Assembly: GCA_021234155.1 (NCBI GenBank)
Contig: JAJEKV010000019.1
Span: 6,090,284 to 6,154,283, forward strand
Length of the DNA: 64,000 nucleotides
DNA from: Isoetes taiwanensis
Lineage: Eukaryota; Streptophyta; Lycopodiopsida; Isoetales; Isoetaceae
Direction of reading: 5' to 3'
Below are positions 37,856 to 49,039 of this stretch, piece by piece. The position numbers and the translations under genes were made by a program. Position 1 is the first letter of the stretch. Each line of letters starts with the position of its first letter. The notes under the pieces are model-generated. The model saw nothing but the letters and a program-made list of their open reading frames with translations, searched no databases and had not been told where the DNA came from.

Positions 37856-39162
37856 GAATATTTATTAATGGAACAAATGCAAATGCAAGCCTAGAGCATG
37901 CTAATGCAATATGCACCACCTTGCAATGAGATTACTAAGAGGGACAATCATTTCTGGCCCCTTGATAACTCATGTGTTGCATTTTTTAAATTATATATAA
38001 AATACATGCATCATTGTAAGTGACGTTCTTGGAGGCTTTGTGAATTGAGAGATTTATCAAATTCATAAGGCAATAATGCAACTGCTTGTGGTCAAGCTAG
38101 TACTATAGAAAAAAGATGCAAAGAATGCAGATAACCATGCCTTTCATGTCTGCATATTAGATGGTTTACTCCTTAGATTCACATCCTAGGAATTAGAAAT
38201 TACAATAGTATGTCTTAGCAAAAAGCTTGGAACAAGAGGATTTGATTTGCATATGATGGTACCAAATGGTAAGAAAGTTTCAGTTAACAAATAAGGGGGA
38301 TAGAGCACCTTCTATTTTGCTTTAGGGCAGTTGCGGCGGCGGCCCATTGAATAGAGCTTGCAAGGGATAGTTTCACTGCTGGGGGAGTAGCAAAGTGTTG
38401 CTGCCATCCCCAAAGCCATAGTTGTAAGCTCAATAGGTATGCCCATTTAAATTTTAAATCTGCCTCAAGTATACAGGTGTTCGCTTTTTGAAGTACGTCG
38501 CTGCTTTCCAAGCTTCTTCTTCCAAGTACCGCACTGCTGACCCAAGCGGTTTCCTAATGCCCTGTGAGATGTGTTTTGAGTCGAGTAGGTTAGAGTTTAG
38601 CCACAGCCGGGCCATCATGGGCTATGGCTAGATGCTCCAGGTTGTTTGAGTATGATTTTTTAGTTTTGTGATTATGCTTTTGTATTAGAACGAGAAGTGT
38701 TGAAATGGTAGCCCTAGAATGCACGTATTGCATTTTGAAGGCCGACGTCTCTGCAGTTTTGGGATATGGCCAGTTAGGCGGGTTAATTAAGTCTCGATAG
38801 CTGGAGAGGTGAGGTGTGAGAAGCTTAGAATGGGTTGCAATGTAGTAAAAGAACGGAGTCTCGGTGATGTGAGTCCGCTTTGGCTACGTGGGTCTATGGA
38901 TCTCGCCATGTGGTTCATTTGCCACGGTCTTATTGGCATTATGGGAGTGGGTGAGCAATGCCATGTCAGAAGAGGGAGGATCAATATGTCATTGATGATC
39001 GTACCCATGTGACTACCATCTTTGTACATATGAGTATTATACTTGTGTGTGTAAAGATGGTCGTCACAACCTCCTTGTCATCAGAATTGTCATCAGAAAG
39101 GGCAAAGTAAATAAAAATGTGAGTCAAGTGATAAAAATTTATAAAAATGTGAGTTAAGTGAT

Positions 39163-39238
39163 ATTGAAGAGCTTTTGTTTTCTTTCCGATGCTATACTCT
39201 CAAGGCAGAGCTCCATGCAACACTCCCTTTATAGAGCA
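39163..39238 (+). repeat. Direct repeat, copy 2
   Basis: Partner of the repeat at 37780, about 1.38 kb away in the same orientation. The pair could be ends of a decayed element or two insertions of one repeat family. Confidence 0.55.
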
Positions 39239-41867
39239 AGGAGTGCTATCTTCTACAAGCATGTTATTCAGAGAATAGATCAAGCAAAGAAGAAGGTCGA
39301 ATGAAAGCAATGTTCCGGCTTCCAGCGATCATTAAGTGAGTGATTTTTCTACGCAGTGCTGACCGCCATAGTTCAGGACAATAAGCACAATTTCATTATT
39401 TTTGTAATAAACACCAATTTGTGGACCTTTTTGGAGAACTGCTTCATGATGCTTTTACACACTCAACAGTATGCATATGCTTCAACAACAAAGAATTGTG
39501 AACCTGACATGTTGGATAGCTTTTCTTATTGAAGAAGCCTGCCAATGAGTCTCTATCTCACTACCAAAGCAAATATTAAATTCATCTCGCTCTTCAACAA
39601 TTGACATAATTGGATGGGTACACTGTTCCTCGACAGTGACGTGCTCCCAACAAGTCGCTTTGTATAGTCTCTCGTAGTTCTTTTTCTTATCATCCATTTA
39701 GGGTTCTTCAAGAGTATATTACCCCCGCCCATGTCAAAAAAACAAGTTATCATCGTGACGCGCCACTATAAACGTAGCTCTTATCTTGAAATGGATTGAA
39801 TTCGCAGATAGGTTTATCCGTCCACGTAGCAACGCTCCTTATGTGATGGCTTGACGCCAGGTACACATGATGGGCCATTCTCAAGCTCCAAAACTAGAGG
39901 CCCAATATGCCCCATCAACCTCTCTCATCATCACGTATGCACACATGTTTATTGAAAAGATAAAGATATGAAATCACACACCTATTTCGCTTTGTATAAA
40001 TAAATCACCAATTTGCAAGAGAAATTTCATTGAAGACCTTCATGATGGCTCGGGATCAAATGGACCTTTCAGTACTCACAAACAGCCCAAAGATATCGGA
40101 GAATAGATAGTGCCAACTTCGGCGAAAGTGCATTCTTATCAAAGTGCAAGAGCTCTATGTCCTCGGATGACACATACGCCTTGGCATTATAGTAGTCCAT
40201 ATATAATGAAATAGTCCAAAAATGAAAGTTGAGATTGTTAGGCGATAGAACCTCAACGAATCCAATATGTTCAATCCTAGAAATTGGTCGTAGGACTGTG
40301 AATATCCCTGGCCTCGGTGAAAATAATGACTATTCCCGAAGATACGTGGCGCCGGCGTCACATTCCTAATTATTCAAGGTATACCTAGTTAATGTGCTGC
40401 CCCTACTACATCTTCCACCGCCTTTCTTTTTAGGAGTTCGGCTGTGCCGGCTCAATGTCAATCCGGATGCACAGGCCAACATCATGGTTCCAGAGTCTTA
40501 GGCTCCCTAGAGTATTCTCCTGCAGACCTCCATGGGCAACAAAAACCCTTTGGCAAACTGTGACGTCCACCTTTGAATAACAATGCCGAACCTTCTGCTA
40601 TGGATTCAATCCTAGAAACCGTCACACACGACGAAAGATATATCATTACAAATTGGCGTCACTTCATTTCAAGCACAATACACATGAAAATCATATCAAA
40701 CTTTGGTGAAAATGTCTTTAAAAAAAAAAGAGAGAGAAAAATTGACTCTCTACATTATCGAGCCCAAAATTCGGGGTAGACAACCAATTTTGGGGTTATG
40801 GCTCTTAACATGCCTAATTTGGGCCTACAAAATTGAGCCTCGCCAAATTTTATTTGGGTTTCCAATTGGCCGCCCCCGCCTCTATTTCGCAAGGTGGTAT
40901 AAGATTCAAATTTATATGCATAAAATTACATCCCATTTCGCTAGTAACGAGATTTGGTTCAAAGATGTCGCGGCCTCGCACATCCTTAATTCAAACCCTA
41001 CCACAACTAGCTATGTGGATTGCATAAAGTTCTAACCTCTTCTTGGAAGCCTTAAGATGTGTCTCATCATCTCATCAAGAGTGTCGCGAATGCATACGCA
41101 ACTCTGAAGGCCAAGAGCATTAACCAAAGGAGATCAAGACCATTAAACATTTAAATTACAATAAAACTACTCTAGAATAGTAATAAGATTACACCGTTAG
41201 TAGTGCATTACACTAGTATATGCTATGTGCTAATAAAAAAGACAAAAATCACCGTGTGCAAACTACGGTCAAGAGCGCCAAAGATGGATGGCAAGATGTC
41301 GAGAATATAGAATGGGTAGTAAGAGGTTTTGGCAATATTAAGTTTGAGGGGGAAAATTCAAATTTGCACTTTTGAATTTCAATAACTACACGTAACTTTA
41401 TTTTAAATTTTAAATAGTCATAAAAGGGGGTTTATTTGTTACCCATTATGGCCCACCAAATATCCCCACATCTTCCTCTTATGATGCCACGTACATCCTC
41501 CACATGCAACCTTTATCCATGTGTTTTCAAATATTAGACATCATTTTAGAGTCAGTAAGGTGGTTGTTTTCTTCCTCCTCCATTGGGTGTGCTCGGCCCG
41601 TGAAGGTACCCCATCTTTAGAAGACTTTTTGGAAGCATTTTTGCATGTCCAAGACCGTGGAAAGGTTAGTGCATTTCATTTTTTATCGCTATTCTCTTTT
41701 TTGTATATAGTTTTGTCCTCCTTACATGCTTTATATAATGCGACATCAAATGTTGTTCCCTTTACTTTTTGACATGATGACCCTTCCTTTTTCGCTTTTG
41801 CGGGAATACATGTCCTTTGCTTTTCTCTTTATCTTGCTATAGGACATATGTTGCCCACTAGCAAAGA

Positions 41868-43020
41868 ACAAGCTTCAACGTAGATAAAATGCCAAAACGG
41901 AGTCCGATGCATAAATTATATCAAAAAGTATTTTGCCTCCTCGAAGTTTCTCCAAATTGGGTCAACAATTTGAGCCCAATTTATGAGCCCATCTCTATAA
42001 ATATATGTCAATAGTGTTCTATCAAAGCCCCCTCTCAACAAGCCTTAAACGAGATAAAAATGCCAAAAATCAAAAGTCTGAGGCAAAAGTTATGCCAAAA
42101 AATCTATTCGCCACCCCGAATCCCTTAAATTGGGCGCCCAATTTGAGCCCAATTTACGAGCCCATCTCTATAAATAGTATGTCACAGTGCCTCTATCAAA
42201 GCCCTCCTCAATAAGCTTTCTAACGAGATAAAAATACCAAAAATCTGAGTCCGAGGCAAAAGTTATGCTAAAAAATCTATTCTCCCGCCACCCCTAACCT
42301 TCTCTTAAATTAAGTGCCCGCCCAATTTGAGCCCAATTTACGCAGCCCATCTCTATAAATAGTATGCTTCATTAGTGTTCTATCAAAGTCAAGAAGCTTT
42401 TCCAACTATATAAAAATGCCAAAATTGGAGTCTGATGCAAAAAGTTATGCTAAAAAATCTATTCTCGCTAATCTCAGAATCCTCTAAATTAAGTGCCCGC
42501 CTAATTTGGATTCCAATTACGAGTCTATCTCCCTATATAAATAGTATGCTTCATTACCTCTATCAAAGCCTCCTTGAAGAAGCTTTCCAAATAAAAATGC
42601 CAAAATCTGAGTCCTGATGCAAAAGTTATGCTAAAAAATCTTCATTCTCGCCACCTCAGACCTCTAAATTAAGTGCCCGCCTCAATTTGTTAAATTTAAT
42701 ATTTAAGCCCACTTCTCTATAAATAGTATGCTCATTAGTACCTCTATCAAAGCCCCCAAAGAAGCTTTCCAACGTAGATAAAAAATGCCAAAATTGGAGT
42801 CTCTGATGTGAAAGTTATGCCAAAAATCTATTCTCGCCACCCCTAAGCCCTTAATTGGGCCAGCCTAATTTGAGCTAAATTTGGGGACTATTTGCATAAA
42901 CATTATGCCCGATAGATATTTTATCAAAGCTCGACAAGTTTTCATCCAGCTAAAGAACGGCCGCGAATGAGTCCGGATGCAAACGTCATGAAAGAACAAT
43001 CTATTCTCGCCAACCCGAAC
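41868..43020 (+). repeat. Satellite-like array, ~180-bp unit, about six copies
   Basis: The landmark CTCTATAAATA occurs near 41991, 42167, 42348, 42530 and 42713, with a decayed form near 42893. The spacing is therefore 177-183 bp. Other landmarks repeated in step are ATCAAAGC, GAAGCTTTCCAA, AAATGCCAAAA, GTC(T/C)GATGCAAAAGTTATG, CTATTCTCGCCACC and GCCCAATTTGAGCCCAATTT. Units differ by many small indels. The last one is the most divergent. The unit length is in the range of plant centromeric and heterochromatic satellites. Confidence 0.9.
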
Positions 43021-43021
43021 C

Positions 43022-43185
43022 ATTTAAGGGTTCGAGGGTGGCGTAATAGAACTTTGGCATAACTTTTGCATTCAATTCCATTTTCTATGTTCTTTGGTTC
43101 TTTAGAAAGCTCACTCGTGAGGGACTTTAATAGACATAATAATTAAGCATAGTATTCATACAAATGGGCTCCAAATTTGGCTCTT
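43022..43185 (-). repeat. Inverted satellite unit closing the array
   Basis: Read on the minus strand this is another full unit: GAGCCAAATTTGGAGCCCAT, an AATACTATGCTTAAT segment, GTGAGCTTTCTAAAG, GAATGCAAAAGTTATGCC, TTACGCCACCCTCGAACCC. With the adjoining direct unit it forms a large imperfect palindrome. The centre is CGAACC (43016) against GGTTCG (43029). Confidence 0.85.
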
Positions 43186-43699
43186 AGGGTCGTCTCAAAG
43201 GTGCAAGGTAACACCATCTAGGGCACTACTCGGCCATTCTCAGGAAAACTTCTTTTACACCCGCTTGGCCCTCTGGGGACATAATCTTTGTTCTAACCTA
43301 ACTTTTATCACAGGCGTAATCAAGGGCTATGAGAGTCTCACAAATCGAGAAGCCTACTTCCACATGAGGTAGAAGAGGAGGGAAATAAGTCAATCGAGCT
43401 TCCAAGAATTCATGGAGAGGACTAAGCTTTGAATAGACACACCGCCATCTCACCTACCGCACGCATTCCCAAAATTTTGCATCATTCTAATAAAAAAACC
43501 CCTATATTCTAAAAATTCGTGTCTATTTTGGCGCATATGGACTTGTAAGTTCATATATAATGAAATCAGGCTCAATCTGGCATATATAGCAATGTTGTGT
43601 CACGATGGTTAACCCGTATAGTGTTTTTGGAATTTATATGGTATTAAAGTGGTTAATTTGGACAGTGTGTGTTTAGAATTTACGTGGTGTTGTGTTTCG
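43186..43699. other. Spacer between satellite array and recombinase
   Basis: No gene is recognised in this ~500 bp. Confidence 0.4.
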
Positions 43700-43740
43700 T
43701 TGTCATAGGAATTGGAACACGCACTTGTCATAGGAATTGG
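43700..43740. repeat. 25-bp tandem duplication at the recombinase 3' end
   Basis: TTGTCATAGGAATTGG begins at 43700 and again at 43725. The period is 25 bp with 1.6 copies. It covers the codons around the predicted catalytic Tyr of the recombinase and shifts the reading frame just after it. Confidence 0.85.
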
Positions 43741-44559
43741 GGTTCTTATGGCCCGTAATGCTCATCCCGACCTCCATTGGAACATTTACGGCTGATAAAC
43801 GAGAAATCAAAGACACGCGTCCGCTCTGATTACAGATTTGTATCTCAGGACCAATGACACGGGCCATGACTTTCAACCATTTGGATATGTTGTTCGTTCC
43901 GACAGGTGTAACAGCATACCAGACCTAAAAAAAGACATGCAATTGAATTAATATCACAAATAAAAGAAACTTACATAAGAAATGACTTACATTTTCCCTA
44001 GGCCACAAAATGGGCTAAAGAAATAATGCTCACTGAATCCTCGCCTTCCTTTATTTTCGTAAATGGCGACGCGGAGGTAAAAATTAAATCGACTCATATG
44101 CTCAAACAGTTTGTGGAAGAAGTGTTCATCAAACTTCTCAGAATCGAGGACATGGTTCTACTTCTATTTCCCCATACTTAATGATTTCACCACCCATATC
44201 AGTATCAAAACATGCATCAATCCAAAACGCAACTCCTTTGCTCCCCTAATCCCAAACCTCGTAGGCATATAATATGCTAAATGATTGATGCACCCTGACG
44301 GATGAGTTACTTGGTGATCTATATCAGCCAAGATCTCACGTTCTTCAACAAAGGTTATTGTTGAAGCCTTATTCATAGGTCTATCATAGTTTCCCTCCTC
44401 CCTTGTCTTTTTTATAGCACAAATAAAAGTCTCACGGCTGGTACTGAAAATCGGATTATGTAGAATCTCAAATGGTAGCCTCACGTATACCGCTTTCTCC
44501 CTAATTCTCTCCCTCTCCATTCTCATTATTCTACTAATTCCACTAACAAACAACTTAAC
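43703..44559 (-). pseudogene. Crypton/DUF3504-like tyrosine recombinase, two visible exons
   Basis: Exon A runs from a TTTTTTTAG acceptor at 44560 to a GTAAGT donor at 43990. Exon B starts at 43924 after TTTTTTTAG and ends at a TGA at 43703. Exon A carries KASTITFVEEREILADI, then HPSGCINHLAYYM and FGIRGAKELRFG, matching the first catalytic Arg box of DUF3504-type tyrosine recombinases. A one-base shift leads into DTDMGGEIIKYGE, and another into EKFDEHFFHKLFEHMSRF. Near the donor, one frame reads PRENV and continues across the intron as VWYAVTPVGTNNISKW. Exon B continues with NQSGRVSLISRLSAVNVP (the HxxR box, with Gln where His is usual) and SITGHKNPNSYDKC (the GH box and catalytic Tyr). The family cuts and joins DNA through a Tyr-DNA intermediate. 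Three or more frameshifts and a stop indicate decay, or assembly errors. The N-terminal core-binding domain was not found. Confidence 0.75.
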
Positions 44560-46200
44560 CTAAAAAAAACAAAAACAAAAATATAAAAATTTCCAACCAA
44601 GAAATATTACATAATCCACGTTACTTCGCATTGCCGGGCGATAACGCTTTTGTTTTTCTTCTTACCTCGCAATGAAGATACAAAGAAATAACACATATTA
44701 GTATTTTTTCATATTAAATAAATGTAATTACAAATTATGTCAAATAAAAAAGAAAATATTCGCGAACATGAATCGCTACAGAGTCTATCTAACGCGGCAA
44801 GACGTAATCTTCTCTCGTTTTAACAAAAACATCATGATTGGAATGCCTTTCTCCACTCATCGACCCCGCCTCTTTGGCCCACTTGTTTCACCCTGAACGC
44901 TCAAGGCCCACCGCATAAAGCATCAAATAGTATACGGGCTGCCGGATTCCAATCATCTCGAGAAGCCGCCTTCATCCTCATCACATCTCCAAAGACAAAG
45001 TTCTCGGGCCAAGATTTGCTCCCGCTCTTCGCATCATGAACTCAAGTAGGAACTCGGCGCATCGTAAGTATCATAAATCGCCTTTGCTACTAAATTAAAC
45101 GATGGTTCTCACATTTCGCCATTCTCAATTTAACAAACACAACTATAAAAATGTCGAAAAGTGCGATATCATTCCCTCCACCGCTAGAATGTTGCGTAAC
45201 CCGCAAATACCATGTGTCGAAATGTTTATGCCTCAAATTACGCCTTAACAAGTCTAGCAAGTCCAACAAGCCTTATCTAATCTAGCAAGCCTTATCTAAT
45301 CAAACACTGTTCTTACCTAACAAAACTTCCTGCAGATACACTTCAATTAGTGGCTAGTGGCTTATCAAGACATCTCAGTTGCAAATGATCTTCAGTTATA
45401 ACAATTCACTGACATGCAAGAACAACAACAAGTAACAGTGATACCTGAATGAAATATGAAGATTAGGGACCTATAAAAACATTACTCTAAGTAAAACAAG
45501 AACACAACTAAAAAAAATCGTTCAAGAAAGTACTTAACCCGAAATCTAGAAGAAGTATACCCGTACCAAAATGTAAATTTGACCAAAAACACTAAAAAAT
45601 CAATTCGAACATCGAAGAACAAGGCGAAATGCACTTAAAACTCGACTCCGAAACACAAGAACAAAGAAAAATATTAACCCAAAGAACAAAAACAAAAACC
45701 ACAGCTACGAGATGAAGCCTCACCTACCGATCTCCACAAATAAGAATGCCCCTCTCTCAAGGCCCGATCACACCTCCTGCCCAAAATGAAAAACAGAGGT
45801 GCCGGGAAGGAAAGGGGGGAAGAATGCTACGCCAAAATTTTCTTAAAACTCTCGCTTACCGCCACCTAATCGGAAATTCTTCCAATACGCATCCCCGAAA
45901 GCAGTAAGTTTATTACGTTTGATATTTTCAGGCGGTCGGGATTCCGCCGTCCCTACTGGAAATTATTATCAAACATATTAGTAATGAATGGCTACTCTCC
46001 TCATTTCATGTTCAATGCTTTATCTTCCAAATGTATACTCATCAAAAAGGATAATAACGGGCATATAGAAAAGGGATGGATTTGTCACGAAAATAGAAGG
46101 CAAGGAAATTTATTGTCCCCATTTTTTATGAGCGGAAACAGGGAAGGGAGGGAACTACCTGTTTTTTCCCAGAACTTCGTCCCATTGCAGTGACGAATGG
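44560..46200. other. Region upstream of the recombinase, no recognised gene
   Basis: An earlier recombinase exon would be expected here on the minus strand but none could be shown. A short minus-strand frame near 44985-44920 (MKAASRDDWNPAARILFDAL) is protein-like and could be such a piece. A 19-bp near-tandem word (AAGCCTTATCTAATC twice) lies at 45268-45301. Confidence 0.3.
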
Positions 46201-46224
46201 AGATTCTGTGGATGATTTAGAAAC

Positions 46225-46234
46225 TATATATATA
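46225..46234 (+). promoter_or_regulatory. Candidate TATA box of CBM20 copy B
   Basis: TATATATATA lies 129 bp before the predicted start codon at 46363. This is a usual distance for a plant core promoter with a short 5' leader. No other promoter evidence is available. Confidence 0.35.
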
Positions 46235-46362
46235 ACACCCAGATGATATATTTTATTGTTTTTTATTACGGACACATGCATGAACAAAGTTGTGGCGTTT
46301 TAAGTACATCCCTTGTTTCCAGGTGTGTTACTACAAATTTGGTGCAGAAACTGTACTGAAAA

Positions 46363-47919
46363 ATGCGTCCGTCGGTAGACAGCATTCCGAAAGAAACATG
46401 CTTGGTTTCTATGCCAAGCTTTTGGGGCAACTCCTCGCCAACTAGATTCAGATTTTCCATTATTGGGTCCTCGTCCTTGGAGGTGAGGCTGGCCTATAAT
46501 CTTTTCAATTGTTAATTTTCGTGCAAGTGATGGCTCTTTCAAAGCAAAATTTTTCATAAAATCAGGGTTTTAGACAGATTGCTTACAAACTGTTATGGAT
46601 TTATAGGATAGCAGAGCCTGTCCCCAACCAGGTAATGCCTCCTTCCCTTTTTGTTGGTTATCTGCACAATGAACATTTTTCATCATCCTTAAGCCTATTC
46701 AATGTTATTGTTTGAACCCTGGAATTATGACCGCATGAGTTATCAAAGTTAATATGAGTGTCTCTAATGTAGTTTCCAATCATATAATCTCGACCCTGAC
46801 TGAGATTTTCTTTCATAAACTGCAAAATCTAAGCCAAAAAAATGATTTAAGAATCATGTTGTTAGTTTATATAGTTGAGTGCTAAGTTTATTCTCTGCCT
46901 TAAAACAGATTGGCCTTTGCTTATGACGAATAGTCTCATTTTCTGGTAAATATTTTTTTTACAGGTTTAAAAACGACAAAAGTGAAATTTATATTGCAAA
47001 AGGAATGTAGCTTTGGCCAGAGTTTCAGCGTTGTAGGTGGTACTCCAGAATTAGGTGCATGGGAAGCATGCTCAGCCGTACCTATGACATGGTCTGATGG
47101 CCACATATGGAGTGTAGAATTAGTAAGTTCCATGCCTACGTTTCTCATTTCGGAGATTGCTAGGGCAATACTGATTGTGAAGTTTCATTGGCTCAGGAAT
47201 TGCCACAAGGTAAAAGATTCGACTACAAGTTTGTACTTATTAGAGATCCACATACAGTTGAATGGCAGCCAGGCCCAAATCGCGTGTTTATAACCCATAA
47301 TAATTTATACTCCTTGACAGTTTCACAGTCTTGGGATTTTGATGAATACGCAAATTTAAAAACACAGGTCATCCCCGAGGAAGAAGACCGCCTTGATTCA
47401 TCAAATGGAAATGTTGCTATAGGGGAGGAAGAATTATGCAGTACACAAAGTTTGGAAGATCAATCTAGCTTGGATGAATCTGCCCACTACTCTGATATGG
47501 AGAATATGGAAGACACTAAAGTTTTAGCATTAGAGGTAAGGATTTTCAGGATTGAGAATGAAGATCTTTTTACAAGGCCTCAAATCTGCATGATGTTTCG
47601 CTTACCAATGTAAATAACAGTATGAAAACATGATTCAAACCATGAAATTCAGGAGCAATTAAATCTTGGTATTCAACAAGAAGATGTCGTCACAAGCTCT
47701 ACCACAAGGGAGGATGAGACATTAGATCAAGAAGAGTCATCCTCTGCCTCAAAGGTCAAATACATTGAAGAAGAGACTGGATCTAAAAATGTTGAGAATA
47801 TTAGCAGCCCACAATCTTTATTACAAAAGGATATAGCTTGGAGTGTGAAGGCATTATCTAATCTTTTAGGAAGTTTTGGGCTTTTGAAGTTTGATGAAAA
47901 GTCCTCAAGGCATGGCTAG
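46363..47919 (+). CDS. Plastid-type CBM20 starch-binding protein, copy B, five exons
   Basis: The proposed exons are 46363-46482, 46607-46631, 46965-47122, 47197-47535 and 47653-47919. All phases agree, giving 302 residues from an ATG with an in-frame TGA two codons upstream to a TAG. Residues 1-48 are rich in Ser and Arg (SFWGNSSPTRFRFS), like a chloroplast transit peptide. Residues about 54-145 form one CBM20 domain: KFILQKECSFG, LGAWE (Trp81), SDGHIW (Trp97), FDYKFVLIRD and VEWQPGPNR (Trp124). These are the aromatic sites that grip starch-type glucans. An acidic linker and the helix KALSNLLGSFGLLKF follow. There is no catalytic domain, so a role in binding starch or recruiting partners is inferred. 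The 25-bp microexon is conserved in copy A. The last exon uses an AG about 20 bp downstream of the copy A acceptor, because the equivalent site would shift the frame. Confidence 0.75.
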
Positions 47920-47957
47920 TGTCTGATAGAAGGAAATCGGGTCTGTTTTCTATGCTT

Positions 47958-47963
47958 AATAAA
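47958..47963 (+). terminator. Polyadenylation signal of CBM20 copy B
   Basis: AATAAA lies 39 bp after the stop codon. Copy A has lost it at the matching place. Confidence 0.55.
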
Positions 47964-47969
47964 GCAAAT

Positions 47970-49030
47970 TTGCACAGCAGCCTTCCTCTTATCTAAGTTG
48001 TATCAAGCGAAGATACTATAGCTTAGTCCCATTCAAGTTGGTTAGCTGGAAATTTGTTAGTGTATGCATGAACATGAAAGTAAACGTCGTGTATCATAGG
48101 AACAATTCAGACAAAAGCAAGGCAGTTATACTTTTTGTATACTCGTTTGAAGGCTGTCAGTACCCTACTAGTTATGTTGGAAATGCATAGCAAAGGCATT
48201 GCTATAGAAGATAGAGAAGGTGACATGCCTTTGTGTGCTTTCTTACGTATTCAACATAACACATTAAGGCATGCATTCTCAAGTAGTGCACTTACTCCCG
48301 TTATTACATATACAATTGCGTCATAGCACCAGTATGTACATACAACGTACAAAAGTTCAGTTTCTTATTAGGTAATCAAAACATGAGGACTTCCTATGAC
48401 TTCACATTCTAAACAACATGAAGGATGGTGATGCTATCAATACTTTGCATATAACATTTACTTTGTGGTTTGGGTGCTTACCATATTCTAGGAATCAATG
48501 CAAAGATAAAAGTAAAAATAATATTTGTGGGATCAAAGATCCATTGCGCATTCAACATGTACTTCTGATAGGAAGTTGTTGTGCATGCGGGTGGTGCAAC
48601 TCAATAGTTGTGGGACTCAAAAGAGATTTAAATTGCATGGCTAAAAAAACTCTAGCCCAAGATATTATATATACTTCTGCCCATAAAAATCTCCTTCCAC
48701 ACTAAATCATATCTAAAATGATTGAACCCTTCAAAAGTTATGGAGCGTACGATGGAATATTTGGACATTTTCCAAATAGCCTGTTTATCGTACAGTAAAC
48801 TGTTTGGTCCTCAACAGTTCATGCAAGTAATAGAAAGATTCAGCGTACTCATGCAAGTATGTGACCGGCAATTGGTTATTATACAATAAGCAGATGATGA
48901 CTTTGTCTCTAAGTGGGCATGCATGCCACCTTGAAAAATTAACATGATTCATTGTCCCATTAATCGAGTGGGGATAAAAAGCATCCTTTGCAATGTCCAT
49001 CAGATCTAGAGGTAAAGAACTTTGGTAATG
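47970..49030. other. Intergenic stretch between CBM20 copy B and the SOUL pseudogene
   Basis: Homology to the 3' flank of copy A fades by about 48020. No other gene is recognised. The 144-codon minus-strand frame 48785-49219 overlaps the end of the SOUL pseudogene but runs past the family's normal C-terminus. Confidence 0.4.
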
Positions 49031-49039
49031 GAACACTTT

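Larger units (their letters stand above)
37261..41867. other. Intergenic stretch with dispersed repeats
   Basis: No gene is recognised. Two diverged ~75-bp direct repeats sit near 37780 and 39163. A 28-bp near-duplication lies at about 39107-39162. A minus-strand frame at 39482-39697 (DDKKKNYERLYKATCWEHVT) is protein-like but unassigned. 40740-40900 has repeated AATTTGGG-like words. Confidence 0.35.

Noticed and set aside
42000-42730. TATAAATA in each satellite unit as promoters
   Set aside because: The motif repeats with the satellite period and no transcribed frame follows, so it is part of the repeat unit.
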